Part shown: piece after piece, positions 23,700 to 35,512 of the stretch
Layout: the number at the start of each line of letters is the position of its first letter
Position numbering within the stretch: the stretch's first letter is position 1
Assembly (NCBI GenBank): GCA_017562135.1
Contig: QEYB01001653.1
Location: forward strand, 1-64,000
Origin: Dipylidium caninum
Taxonomy: Eukaryota; Platyhelminthes; Cestoda; Cyclophyllidea; Dipylidiidae
Direction of reading: 5' to 3'
DNA length: 64,000 bases
Made by a program: the position numbers and the translations under genes
Notes under the pieces: generated by a model
The model's input: the letters and a program-made list of their open reading frames with translations, nothing else
Database searches by the model: none
Told to the model about the DNA's origin: nothing

Positions 23700-24355
23700 G
23701 TCGAAGAACTCCCACCTTGACGGCCTTACTGGCTCAGAATAAGTGTATCGTCGCTCTATGTGGCTTGCCTGTTAAGGAAGAAAATGCGTAGATGACTGAT
23801 GGGGAGAAAAGTGTTTCGGTTGTTTGAGCCTATGGAACAGGAGGTGGAGTAGAGCAGGACTCCTCAGTTGAATGGGGAAATAGGCTTCATGACAGTGACG
23901 AAGGCCATGTGAGTCTGGACGTGTTGATGCCGGCTGGACGGCGTCGCTTCCGCCAAAGGGTCAGTATCGCTGTGCAGAGTATGTTCAGAGGACGTGAAGT
24001 ATTTCCCATTCCACCTTTTTTATCCTCCTTCTCCCCGCCCCTTTTCCCATATGTGAATTTGCGACGTCACGGTCTGCTTATGAAGTATTTCTCCTCTTGC
24101 TCCTCCACAGCAGCAAGTGCTTGGAGGTGGAAGACGTTGCAAAATATGAAACACCGCCACCAGCACTCGTCTTTGCATTTTCCCATTTACCACCACATCT
24201 CAGTTCAACCTAGAATCGTTTAAATGGATTTTTTTTGCACTTGGGCCTGCTTACTCTTTCCCGACTTTGGACTCTACACATTCATGCAACAAATAGGCGC
24301 CAAGAGACAATCTAAATTCACGGTTGATACACTCATTCTCTGCTCATCTAACTGT
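23700..24355 (+). repeat. Dispersed repeat R3, copy b
   Basis: Partner of 17,220-17,870. Its middle (CCATTCCACC...TTTTCCCATATG) is also similar to about 51,610-51,660, a third partial copy. Confidence 0.6.
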
Positions 24356-24599
24356 TAGGCGCCCTCCGTCGGCCTTCTTCTAGTTGACCATATGGATATG
24401 TTTTGCTACTCGCAGTGTTTACACTTTTATATGGGCGTGACAAACAGCATTGTCTGTGCCCATGAGCAGCCACTTGAGAGAGGCGAAGCGAGGAGTGGAG
24501 TGGCATGGTGTTTCGTAGAGAAAGATGAGAAGGAAGGAAATCTAAGACTATCGGTTGTCGCATCACGTAACAATTTTTTAAAAGTGTTTCGTGAAAGCA

Positions 24600-25860
24600 T
24601 AGTTCCTGATTGGACATAGGGGAGGTGGTGCGAAAAATGCGAAGCAGGTGCTTCCGACCCTTTTGATAAGCTGCGTTCTGTGCAACCGTCCTTGATTGGC
24701 GACGATCTTGTTTAGATCATGTACGAAGCAAGATCAGCTGCCGTCAACATCGGTGATCGTCGAAAGCTTAGCTTTAGTCAGCGAACTAGTGCGAAAGATG
24801 GGTGGGGTGCCACATGACTAAACTGCTTGCGAAGAACGTAATCGAGCCCTCCTTCAACCGTAAGATGATATGGAATGAAAGTTGACAGCCTGCTGAAAAA
24901 TTCTGTGTCAAGGAACCCACTGTGGATTGGAATAACGTAGCCCTTTTAGCTTTACAACAAATTTAACTCCGAATAAAAGAATATTGTGGTGTGTATGGTG
25001 GGACACTCAAGGATTAATGGATTATGACCCTTTGAAAGCGAACCAGAAGGCCCAGTTGAAGAAGCATTGTCAGAATGTCGATGATTTTGTGACAGCAGTC
25101 CAAAAAAGAGATCGACAATGTTCAAGGGGGAGGGCATCGTACTGCATGAGGATAATGAGGAGCCACATGCTGCTTTGGGGACTCTTCAAAAGAGTAGAGA
25201 ACGAGGTTAAAAGATCCTGCCACATCGAACATATTCTCACAAAATTTTAAAGGGAAGAAGAGTGCAGAAATGAAGAAGTTATTTAACAAGAACTGGTTCG
25301 ACTGTTCGCGTTAACAGATGGATCATGCACAAAAAAATTGAGAGTACAACTTGCTCTTAGGTTGAAGGAAGCTCAATTTTAATTAAAATAATTCATGGCG
25401 AGGAAAAAATATAGTTTGTTTTTTTTTCAAACACAGGGAAAACTTTCTGATAAACCTCAGTATCCTTCTCCTTCCCCTTGACACCTTTTCGTTCCAAAAC
25501 TTATGTCCGCATATCGCGCACTTCAGGTTATCACCTTTTCTCCACTCACTTCCTCTTCTTCTCTCTGTTCGCACTCAAACCAGCTGGCGTCGTGGGTGAG
25601 GGCGAGACAACTTGCAAGTCTGTGTGTTCAGTAGAAAACATGACGTGCAGTATTCAGACTACTTTTCCTCACCATATCTCCGTCCCTCATAGCTTGCGCG
25701 ACTCATGCAGTAAGAGCTTTCTAGGTTTGCATTCGTTCCACGCATGTGGTGGAAGTAAATGGTCTAGAGAAGCCGTCAGCCCTGAACAAAACGCATCAGC
25801 TGCCACCCAGTCATGGTTGACCAGTAAGCTCGTAGGCCACTGGACAACTCGCAATTGACG
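24600..25860 (+). repeat. Dispersed repeat R1, copy b (longest)
   Basis: This is the most complete copy: its left part matches 10,425-10,690 and its middle and right match 1-1,020. A short stretch at 25,795-25,855 (CCAGTCATGGTTGACC...AAGCTCGTAGG) also recurs on the minus strand near 46,480-46,520. It has no intact frame and no terminal repeats. Confidence 0.7.
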
Positions 25861-26554
25861 ACTAATGTCCCCCTTTACACTCTCAAGTGCCTGCTCGTCT
25901 GAACAGTCGCACTGTAATCGAAAGAAAGCAACCGACCGTTAGGCCTATTTAAGGCGCTGCCACGGTGCTTTCCCTTAGATCCAACCAAATGGGCTTTGCA
26001 AGTGGCACTTGCCATTCCGTCCTTTCTTAATGCACTCGGTGCTGAGTGGTATGGAAATGCTGGCTGAAGAGGAATTAGTGGAAGAAGCCGAATGGCAGTG
26101 TGGAGCAGCCATTGTCGATTCCCCTCTGGAACAGAGACGTCGCGACAGCTAGACTTCATAGAGTAACTCAACCGGGAAGGAACACCGTGACTGACTTCTT
26201 GTGTGTAGGAGACTTGATGTAAAATGCGTCGCAATGAAAGCGCTGCAAGTTTCGCGGTAGTGATTATTGGTTTGATTATGAGGAGGACTGCGACGAGAAG
26301 ATGCTTCACTGCCAGTCAACCATATCAAGCATTCCAAACCTTGCGCAGATTATCGCATTCCTTTCATCCTATAATTCCCACTTCGCAGATCTCGCGCATG
26401 GATCCTGTGCGATTGAATTCTCCACCGTATAAGACAGGCAATAAAGTCTTAGCAAGTGGACATAGCCTCTGAGGAGAGAAAGCTCAATTGCTAGTCCTCG
26501 AAGTCCCGGCTTCACGAGAGGCGCAATCCACCTCTCTTCGCTCCAATGGTCCCT
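25861..26554. other. No recognisable gene
   Basis: A minus-strand frame at 25,875-26,309 has no supporting features. I judge it a chance frame. Confidence 0.45.
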
Positions 26555-26740
26555 TTCAATTTTCTCCACGGTGTGTGGCCAGCCAAGCCTTCATATCGTC
26601 ACGATTTCGTCTTGCCACAAGATAGCGAGGTCGTCCCTCTCACCGTTTTGCATGAGCCCGGAGTCCACTGGCCAGTCTGCTGTCATCGTTCCTCTGGTGT
26701 GGTGTCTCGCCGGTTTGACACCAACTCCTGTCCTTGGACT
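26555..26740 (+). repeat. Duplicated segment R7, copy b
   Basis: Direct-orientation partner of 22,160-22,330. Confidence 0.55.
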
Positions 26741-28819
26741 GTCTCTCTGCAACCCTTCATTGCGTAACCTTCCGCATATCAAGTTGACAAACTTGGCTTA
26801 AGCATTCTAGCTGAAGGGAGTGTTTGATTGTGCTTGGAAAGCCAGTCTTCAAGTTAAGAGAGGAGAACAAGGGAGCACTGATGCGTCAATGTTGGGTGAA
26901 AGTTGCGCCCAATGGCAATGGCTGTCAATGTGGTGTCCATCATCTCACTTCCCCTGTACGAGTCTTCAACTAAAGCGATTCGTAGAAGTTTTGGGTTTCA
27001 CATCAGATTAACTCTCTACTGACCTGTCATCGCGAGCTATTTTTGTGACTTTAATTCAGTGGATTACCGTCTTAACACCCCACAAACCCGTTTCCCTCGC
27101 ACTCCTCAACCAAGCATCTGCCGCATCCGCTAATCCTTGCCAAAGCGTCTCACCCACGTCAGCTATACTTCGAGCACCTTAGCACCCTCTCTCTTGCCTG
27201 GAAAACTAAATATCTTGACACCATCAAATTCTTCTTTCTCTCTAGCTCACAATTGCCCCATCACATGATGACGAGAGGATATTTCACTGAAACTCGTCGT
27301 AGTCACGCTTTACGGCTTGGTAGTACTTATTTGCTAATTTAGCCACGTTGGTAGCTCATTAATCCGTGAGCAGAAATGCAAGCTTATATGACTTCCACCT
27401 TACAGTAGCCTGGTCATTTCTACGTGTTTGAGCTTTAACGCAACGAACCTGAAAGAGGTCAGCGCCCATTTAATCATCCAGCGGCGCAAAAATTTGTTTG
27501 CATCAGACATTACATCACAGGTAAGCGAGAAGAAGGCAGCTTACACGTCAACAGGCAACCGAGAATTAGACTGAGCGGAACTGAAGGGAATCAAATAGGC
27601 AAGTAGACCAGTGGCACAGAAGAAGAATGGTCTAAAGACAATAATGCCAATGTGGGCGACGAATTACCACATTCGCCTATGGCACAACCGGAAGTCATTT
27701 GATTTACGGAGGGCAGAAGAAGAAGTACATAGGAAATGCGAGGCAAATGGGGGTCCAAACATGCTTAACGTCTGTTGAAGTATGATTACTCAGATCATCT
27801 CTGCGCTGGATGCCTAAATCGTAGATGACATATTAATGGTAAAGTTAGACCAAGGTCAGGCGGGTTAAGTTAGAGGGACAGCGCATTGACATAAAGCATA
27901 GCATTGTCCGTGCGTTGGCTACACCGCTCAAAGAAGCAGAGATGCAAGGTCGTTCGCATAGTAAACTAGTGTTTTAACGGCAACATTGTACACTCATGTG
28001 TCCTTGCCACGTTGCGTTGCGGTATAGAAACCGGTGGCATATTCAGTAGATGCATTATCCCCGCAATCGAAGATTCTCGACTCGTGGCCCTAATCCACCG
28101 GTTCCAATGTCTGCCAAAGGAGCGATAGGCAGTAGAGCTGGTAAAAGGAGGGAGGGATGGCAGAAGCAAGCAGTAGAAGGGGTTGAAGCAGGAGCTTATG
28201 TGCTTTCGGCGAGTTTGCTTATTACGCTTGCATGAACACTTCAGTGCCCAAATAAGGCCGAGTTTCATTTTAATAGAAGCATTTAATCGCATTTTGTAAA
28301 TGCGACGTAAGGCAGGTGGTGGGAGTTAAGAGAACGAGAAGTGGAATTTCGCAGTTGAAGAGGATGGGTTAGATGCAGAGTGCCTTTATCATCATTTTAC
28401 CAATGTTGGAAAGACTGCAAGTGGTAATTTGAGAATGCTGTTAATAATTTGAAGAGGGAAAGTAGCAAATGCTGAGGCGTGTGCATCCTATAAGACGTGA
28501 GGTGCTGACCCCCATTTAAGGCGTCACTTTACTAAGGCGGTATGAATGTCGTTAGTGAGACTTTGTGAGGGCTATCATCACCACAACCTCCACCGAAATA
28601 AACCTCACCTGCATCCAATCTTTGCCGACATTTCAAAGTACCTGCTGTAGACACCGCCCTAGTTGAGGTCGTTTGAGCTAGGTAAGAAGAGAGAAGCAAT
28701 CGCACTCGCTCTAGTTGAGGAGGTAGGCTGAATATGTGCAGAAATTTCACCTACTTACCTTCATAAATGGTTGTAAATGGGGAGGAGGAGCTGAACGATT
28801 CGACTGTGTTTGATCTATC
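26741..28819. other. Mostly empty; possible untranslated or downstream exons at the right end
   Basis: No sizeable frame is supported. On the minus strand near 28,750-28,765 there is a perfect donor (ATGAAG|GTAAGT). Near 28,680 there is a good acceptor (TTGCTTCTCTCTTCTTACCTAG), and near 28,612 a good donor (GATGCAG|GTGAGG). They bracket a possible 70-nt exon, which could belong to the 3' part of the gene just upstream at 28,820-29,557. Confidence 0.4.
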
Positions 28820-29557
28820 CTAATCTATTTTATAGACCGCGCCACGACTTTCATATCCACAATACAAACATCCAACGTAATCAACAGGATGTTTACTTCT
28901 CACTTCTATTGTTACGTTCACAAATATGTCATCCGTACTGTTTTCTACAAGGGCGCCAGGTACACCGATTTTAGAGCAGTCAATCACAGGGCAGCAAGAG
29001 AAAATCAAAGGTCGAAGATGCATTCCGTGTAACTTACTGATATTGACTATTTCTGGATAGTTTTTGGTATAATTGTCAGGCCTGTAGCGCCAAGTTCTGT
29101 AAACCACTGATGACTCGGTGCCCACCACTGTATCCATCTAGGCAAACGCAAAGTAAAGTGCTATATTAAAGGCGTGGAAGCAGGGGCTGTGAAGATCATA
29201 GGTGATGTTAGAAATCTATTAAGGTTTATCCCCATAAAGTTGAATACATCGTAGACTCACACACTCACCCTTTATGTATCCGCAAGTGACTGTCACGGTT
29301 TCCTTATTCTTTGCGCCAATGAAGAATGACTCATTTGGATAAAAATGGAAGCATTTGGAGGCGAGTGATCGAAGGTGGTTAGTTCTTGTCGACAGAACAA
29401 AACGTTTGTTGGTATGAGGTTACATCCCTGTAGACTCACCAACTTTCGAGAATTTCCACATTCCAGCAGGAAGTACAGAAATGCTGATGGGAATAAATGG
29501 AGATACGGTAGAGACGAAAACAATCCACACTATATCTTGACGTATAACGCCGGCCAT
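28820..29557 (-). CDS. Secreted or surface glycoprotein with an immunoglobulin-like domain (multi-exon)
   Basis: Three exon-like parts are visible. Part 1, 29,557-29,440, starts with ATG and reads MAGVIRQDIVWIVFVSTV then SPFIPISISVLP, a signal-peptide-like start. It ends at a strong donor (G|GTGAGTC). Part 2 ends at 29,269 with donor G|GTGAGTG and reads CFHFYPNESFFIGAKNKET then VTVTCGYIK. Part 3, 29,127-28,820, follows acceptor ATACAG and joins part 2 in phase. It reads VVGTESSVVYRTWRYRPDNY, later CCPVIDCSKIGVPGALVE, then DDIFVNVTIEVRSKH and PVDYVGCLYCGY, to a stop. The layout V-x-C, W about 17 residues on, then a TIEV....D-Y-x-x-C element resembles a V-set immunoglobulin fold. There are at least four N-glycosylation sites (NES, NYT, NST, NVT). 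The join of part 1 to part 2 could not be phased. No transmembrane segment was seen. Confidence 0.5.
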
Positions 29558-31775
29558 TTGCACCTCTGCTTGATCATCAGAGACTACAAGAGCAGCGAAA
29601 TGAAAAAACCATGAATATTGTTGAGGGTAGAGAGGCGAATTGCTTTCACTTCTTTTGAATTATCAGCCAATTGTGCGTCTAAAAGAGAGCATAAGAAGGC
29701 AAATATATTCTGCCTGCAATGCTATGTTCCTCAACTGGCGTAGCCGAACGTAAAAGTGTGGCATGTGAAAGTGTCAAGTGAGGGGACCACTTACTTGTGA
29801 GTAAGCAGATGTAAGCAAAGAAGAGGTGTTACCTCTCCCACCATCAGTCGTGCAATTGAGGTCTTTACTTCTTGTGCTGTCTATTTACCTTCTCTTAAGT
29901 AGGTCAGCATCGGCGTCGGCATTGTTCATACACCTCGGCTTCCGATCCGACTTTCACCAGTCTTCTGTGATTTACTCCCCGGCGTGCATCAAGTCGGCGC
30001 GTGGTTCAGCTCACACTGACTGCCTTCTGCACTGACAGGCAAAAGCACACGTTTTGATTTCCAGTCCATGCGTATGGGCCAAACCACATCCACCTCGATA
30101 ACGATGAGGTGGAGTTGATCTCTCTACGTATCTGTAAGTAGATCTGGCGGGGCACCTCTCGTGAGGCAGACCCACTTTTAATCTGAGTTCACAATAAGGC
30201 GAAAATGACACAATGTTAAGACGTCGGTAATGCAAATTGACGATGTACACTCGTTCCTATTCATCAAAAACCTAGTCGTTATGGCTACTTACGCTGGATA
30301 TGATTGCTATTTGATCAAACAATATGTCGCCTCAAAATAAAAGCCACTTTGCCCAGTCCCAAACAACCGTGTAATAAACTCCTCAATCCTCAATCGCTGT
30401 CATCAGTGTGAGGTTAACAGTCAGTTGGGTTGTGCTGAAAGGAGAAAAGGTAAAATGAGTTGGGCAATTGCGTGCTCTCTATGAAATCAGCAGTGTATCT
30501 TCCGAATCCTTCCCTCATTTGCCGTCTACTGTTGTGCCCTTCCACGAGTGAATATTTTCCGCCCGGTAGTCAAAAGACAATCACACGGTTTATTCGTTGT
30601 CACCCACGTCCTCTGCGCGAAATGCACGCTAATCACTGTGCATGCGTGCCTTTCATGCGACTTACACGACTGATAATAGCGTATGCGTCTCACGCAATTG
30701 GCTCCACACCCACGAGTCGACCGGCACCAAGTCACGTCTTTCTCCTACACTCAGTGCTCGACCGAATCGCCACCAAGTCAGCCTCCAACGCGGTCAGACT
30801 GCCGACCATCGCGTTATCCGCATGAAAGGCATCATTTACTTTCTCCAGTTCACACTTGCATGTTAATCTGGGCAAACGCCGCTCATCGCATAAGGGTGAC
30901 CACTGGAGATGAGTGGAAAGTTGCGGATTTGATGTGCAAGCGAAGAAAAAGGAACTTGTTTGATGTTACAGGTCACTCAATGAGGTCCACACGATGTTGC
31001 TGTGGTTTGAGACACTAAAATCCATGTTCGTCCAGACAAACGGCAGAAGAGGGAAATTTGATTGACCGTTGTATCACCCGCGCCCATTACCGGTATTAAC
31101 ACGTGCTCTTCCAAGAACGCCTCACATACTTTTACTTACTCCACTAGTCACAGAACATTTGCGTCTCTCAACGTCCCAGCCATAATGCGTCTCTGATGTA
31201 GCAACAGAATCCTTCTGTGGACTGTGATTTCGCATAATGACATACGAGAAGGATGATGGCGCGTAAAGAGAACTCCTCCACGCCCCCTGAAAAAAACTGT
31301 ACACAGTTCAACTGATCCTCCTGCAGAAGTGGCATTTGCTCCTTTCTCGCAGTCTCATCATTCTTTCCACCTCCCTCGCACCTCCCTGACACCCCTACAG
31401 CCGACCATTCTCCTAACAGTCTCCATACCACAATCAATCCACTCTCTCACTACTCCATCATTGCACTTCGTAACTTGACTGTACATACCACTCAGAAAAG
31501 CTCTATTGACGCTAGCCATAACGCATGAAATGACATTACACCTAGTCAACTTATGTGTGCAGTGTTTAAAGTGATTAAAATAGGCAGAGATCAAAGGGGG
31601 CAGAGGAGATGAAAAAAAGAGGAGAAGGGAGAAAAAGGTGTTGTTGCAGTCTGCACTGGAATACTTTAACACGAACGCTATCGGCGCTCCCCTCACACAG
31701 ACGGCGGTGTCGTTGACTGGGCCCCGAATTCGCCTCCAGCGCATCCTCTGTTGCTCACAGCTAACGAAGAAGTGA
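29558..31775. other. No recognisable gene
   Basis: Several overlapping frames of 70-145 codons occur (for example plus 30,460-31,018 and minus 31,358-31,792) but none has splice signals, bias or a motif. Confidence 0.45.
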
Positions 31776-32873
31776 CAAGTTGAAATCAACACTCGTAAAG
31801 AATTAAACCGTTTGACTTATGAATTATTGATTGGTAATTTCAAAGGAGGGTTCCTACCAGGCGATTTTGATAACCTGGTTTTCACCCCCAACCAAATGAA
31901 GAGCAAAATGTTTGAAATATTAGATGTGAAAATCAAAGAGGTTTCACCTGACGTTGTCACCATCCAGGAATCTACTGTACAAGCGGGAGAAGACTGTCGA
32001 GCAACGGATGGCTCACGTATCCTAACAAAGGCCTCTCGAGCATATTTCAGCTACGTATCGTGACCATCTGGCCACGTAGTAATTTCACGTCCGAAGGGTC
32101 TGTTCAGGCGAGAAGCTATTGAGGTAGCAGAATATGAAAAGAATCATAAAATAGCATAATATAACCCGATGAAATATGAGCCCACTGAGTCGGCATGCCT
32201 CAAGGAGGAAGGAAATAACATCACAAAGAGATGAACTGGTGTTGCAAAAGAAAAACACACAAGCACTTGCAAAGCCAGTGTGCCAACGACAATGGCAACC
32301 AGGAAAGTGTGGGAAAAAAGAGTCAGGGTAGACGATTTGCGCGGGAGCCCACTGCTCCTCGAAAAGAACCTGATCGGATCACGTCATTAAGAAAGGCCCG
32401 TCACTACTGGGGATGCACCCCACCCAAGAGTTGACACGCATGGTAACACATGTTAGGCTAGTTCGACAAGAGGAATATACCTTTATTGAAAAATGTTGCT
32501 GGAAACAGCAAAGCAGTTGTTAGAGGAAGTAGAAGATTTAAAATTAGAACAAGATGAGCCAAAACGGATGCAAACAAGATAAGCACATGTCTTGAAAATG
32601 AGGGTGAGAAAGAGGCAGAACGAGGTGATACAGCTCGGAATGAATAACTTGCTATCGAAAAAAATAACAAAATATTCGATGCAAAGACAACTACTCGTGC
32701 CCACATGAAAGTCCGACATTAAAGTCATCAGAAGGGGAAGAGAAATAAGATTTTTTGTAATGGGGTGAGAAGAGTCGCCCATGATAAAACGTTGACGTCC
32801 TGAAGAGGAAGACGAAGAACTTGACAAAATTGTTCCTTCTCTAGTCGAAAGACGGAAAAAACAAAAACAGTAA
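31776..32873 (+). pseudogene. Decayed frame with endonuclease/exonuclease/phosphatase-like motif
   Basis: One reading frame stays coding-like for about 365 codons with ten internal stops. Its first 96 codons are open and read LTYELLIGNFKGGFLPGDFD, NLVFTPNQMKSKMFEILDVK and IKEVSPDVVTIQES. An early IGNF element followed 35-40 residues later by DVVTIQE is how endonuclease/exonuclease/phosphatase domains begin; the Glu of QE binds metal in that family. After the first stop it reads PSGHVVISRPKGLF, which could be the next strand of that fold. Around 32,493 it reads MLLETAKQLLEEVEDLKLEQ, a coiled-coil-like stretch, and later RPEEEDEELDKIVPSLVERR. Whether the two parts belong together is unknown. 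There is no ATG at the start. Confidence 0.33.
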
Positions 32874-33011
32874 CCGTTGGTTCACAGTTGAACAATTTAT
32901 TAATTGACTACATTCTCATCAGTATGACCAACCTCCAATGCACTACATTGCGTGCACATATTGTTCTTCTTTTTTTCTGTTGCGGGTCCGATTTCGACTG
33001 TTTGAAATCTG

Positions 33012-33404
33012 ATGCCGCCTCGTTTGTGGTCAAAATGCGCAGGAAGCTGCAATTTCGACTCAACTTTTAAGTCCCTACGACTGAAGTCGGACCTCCTCTC
33101 GCTATGTTTTTGCGCTCCCCACCCCACGAAGCGGCGGTTGTCATTCCATTTCGTCTCTACTCACGTGGACGCAAGCCGGGAATCTGCGTGTAGCGATGTG
33201 GAACTCACCTTCACCGGCCCCGCCGAGGCGCGTTTTGCCGCAACAGGACCTGACCTGTTGCTGAAGCCGGCCAAGTCCCACTCGCATACGCTTTGTGTGG
33301 ATGAAAAGTCTCCCGAAAGTAGTATCTCAGCGTCTGTTGGATCACTTTCCGCCTACTCCGCTGCCGTTGTTTTTGTTGTTGTGGTTTTTGTAGTTACTGA
33401 CTAA
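33012..33404 (+). CDS. Exon-like segment ending in a hydrophobic tail
   Basis: The frame is open to a TAA at 33,402. The last 80 or so codons have good third-position bias and read SDVELTFTGPAEARFAATGP, DLLLKPAKSHSHTLCVDEKS, PESSISASVGSLSAYS and then AAVVFVVVVFVVTD. A hydrophobic stretch at the very C-terminus fits a GPI-anchor signal or a tail anchor. The true 5' boundary is probably an acceptor between about 33,100 and 33,200; AG sites there follow a pyrimidine-rich stretch. The hydrophobic tail is coded by a GTT/TTT-rich run, so chance is possible. Confidence 0.35.
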   Translation: MPPRLWSKCAGSCNFDSTFKSLRLKSDLLSLCFCAPHPTKRRLSFHFVSTHVDASRESACSDVELTFTGPAEARFAATGPDLLLKPAKSHSHTLCVDEKSPESSISASVGSLSAYSAAVVFVVVVFVVTD

Positions 33405-34838
33405 TGACCACAATTTGCAGACTTAGAAGCCGGTGGGGGAGGAGGAGGAGGAGGAGGAGAGTGCGGGTCGGTTAATCATCAACTTCTGCGGCATCCTCAT
33501 TGTCCCACACCAAACTGGCCTGTTGCGTCGCTCAATCCCGGGGAGCAGGACCGGGGATTGATGGACTAGACGGGCGGACAAATTAATGGGACGGTGGAGT
33601 GCGATGGTTTGTGCGGGTGCGGGGCCCTGCGTGGCTCCTCGGAGGGCAGAGAAGCGAGTCGGCAAGAGTGATGAATGGCCGGCCGTTCAAGTGGACGGAT
33701 AAGTTGGTAGTCTAGCAAATGGAGTGGACAATTAGGTGTTCTATCGTGGGCGAGGCGGAACTAAGTCCTTTCAGCGCACTTCGTTGTCCGAAAAGATCGA
33801 AGAAGGCGTCAGTGGTTATCAGTTCAAGTGAATTAAACGTCTGCCAATCGCCTCCTCATAAAGCCCCGTCCTTTTTTCTCTCCCATTGCCTTCTTCTTTG
33901 GCATTTCCACCTAAGTGGGAGCAAAATGTGGCCTCCTCGGTCTTCGCCATCTTCTTAACACCGAAATGCCCTACAGTTGGTGTGGGTTCTTTAGCTCTCT
34001 AATCTCCGTCAATTCGCCTCCACACCGGCCTGCGCTCCACCAAGGCGGACTCGGAGCGGAGCGGAGCGGAGCACCACACCGATCTGGCATTTCACCTGGC
34101 CTGTCGACATCTTCTCTCTCCCCCTCCTCATTTTTTCCCATTTCCGGCCTCTGCTGAGTCATTCCTCGGCTTAGCCGGATACTGCCATCGCCATGGTGAT
34201 CGGAGTGCGGCTGTAATTGCAACAAATGCAACGGGCTCCGTTTCTTCCTTCCTGTCCTCCTTTACCCGCCCATCGTCTACACGCAAAACTGTTCCTCCTT
34301 GCCCCCCTCACTCCCACCGCCGCCCTCCTCATTTCCTCTTCGCCCTCCACGGCCTCGGACACCATCATTCATCCAAAAATGCCTTGCCTCCGCGTAATGG
34401 GCTGCAGGAGACCCAATGGCCCCACCGCCTGCCCAAAACACTGTCCGTTGGCGGTACACTCTCCATTGGCCCACCGGCCCACTGGCTGAGTTCTTTTCAC
34501 ATGCTCACAGCTTGACTGTACCATTCTCCCAAACTGTGGAAATGGGTGGCCTCAAAGACGACTTGCTCAAATGCCCTTTAGGGTGGTGCAGGCGTCTCTG
34601 CATTGTCCATCAACTTCTTTAATTCCGTTCGCATGTGGGCGGCTTTTATTTTCATCAGTGACGTTAAGGTAGTCTTTAACATGATGCTCAAACCAAATTG
34701 AGGTTGGTTACGAGCGAACTGTAGCGTTGGTTTTAGTGAAAACCTTGAAGAGGAAGAAGATGTGAATGTGTGGAGGTTGAAGGAGAAGGGGTGGGTGCTC
34801 TTTTTCCCGCCCGTCCATTTACTTGACTGGATGGGGGA
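33405..34838. other. No recognisable gene; short GC-rich repeats
   Basis: A (GGA)n tract lies at 33,436-33,460 and a GGAGC pentamer run near 34,050-34,070. Frames in this GC-rich part are long by composition but overlap on both strands without consistent bias. Confidence 0.45.
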
Positions 34839-35306
34839 ATGAGAAAGAATATTTACTCGAAGCTCGCCGTAGATGTCATCCTGACCAACGTGAAGAAGGA
34901 CGCAGCGGGCGGGACCACCATCCTGCTTCTTCCGCCGCCCCGCCGCCGCCGCTGAAACTGGGACTGGCACTGGCACCGACGGTGCGCACGTCGAGACGTG
35001 GCCACTACGTGAACTCGAACAGCCTGCTGAGACGTCTGCAGGCCTTCGACAGTGGCACTGTTACCACGGCCACTTCGCAAATTGACGACGACGAGGACGA
35101 GGACGATGTCGGCGATGGCGATGGCGAATGCGGCGATGAGGCAACAGACGACGGCGCCTTCGACAGCGATTTCCCCGACGAGGAGGAGGAAGTGGAGGCG
35201 GGGCGCCGAAGGGAGGCGATGGGCGCAGACGGCGAGCAGAGAAACGCTTCCCTCCTCATCCCCACAGACATTTGGCTCAGTACATGGTCATCGTTAGTAT
35301 CTGCCT
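34839..35306 (+). CDS. First exon of an acidic, low-complexity protein; frameshifted in a CCG tract
   Basis: From ATG 34,839, the first after an in-frame stop, the frame reads MRKNIYSKLAVDVILTNVKK then DAAGGTTILLLPPP and closes within a CCG run. One base short in that run (CCGCCGCCCCG near 34,938) explains it. With the shift the frame continues through more Pro into LKLGLALAPTVRTSRRGHYV, NSNSLLRRLQAFDSGTVTT, an Asp/Glu-rich tract of about 45 residues, and NASLLIPTDIWLSTWSSLVS. It ends at a perfect donor (CCT|GTGAGT) at 35,307. Both halves show strong G/C third positions, so both are coding. The acidic tract is typical of nuclear or chaperone-like proteins, but no domain was recognised. The next exon candidate begins at 35,421 and joins in phase. 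Confidence 0.5.
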
Positions 35307-35420
35307 GTGAGTGTTTTGATGACTGATTTGGCGTCGTCCGCCACTGTTTGGCACATTTGCGTGGAGAAGAGCTTCGCCACAGGCCAACTCGTCTGACGCC
35401 CTCCACGCGACTGTCCACAG

Positions 35421-35512
35421 TTGTGCTGTCCAGCGAGGACAGTTTCAGGGTGATTCGTTGGATATGGGAGAGAGGCGGGGGGGAGGACGAGGAAAGCGTC
35501 CGAGAGTTGCTG
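35421..35512 (+). CDS. Second exon of the acidic protein gene (candidate)
   Basis: It follows an acceptor (CTGTCCACAG) and matches the phase left by the donor at 35,306. It reads VLSSEDSFRVIRWIWERGGG then EDEESVRELL, up to a possible donor CTG|GTAGAA, which leaves phase 0 as required by the exon at 35,943. The frame itself stays open to 35,624, so the end is uncertain. Confidence 0.38.

Noticed and set aside
29287..29315. Sequence resembling the schistosome spliced leader (CTGTCACGGTTTCCTTATTC)
   Set aside because: It is the antisense of the coding stretch KNKETVTVTC. The match is partial, and no donor or snRNA-like context follows.
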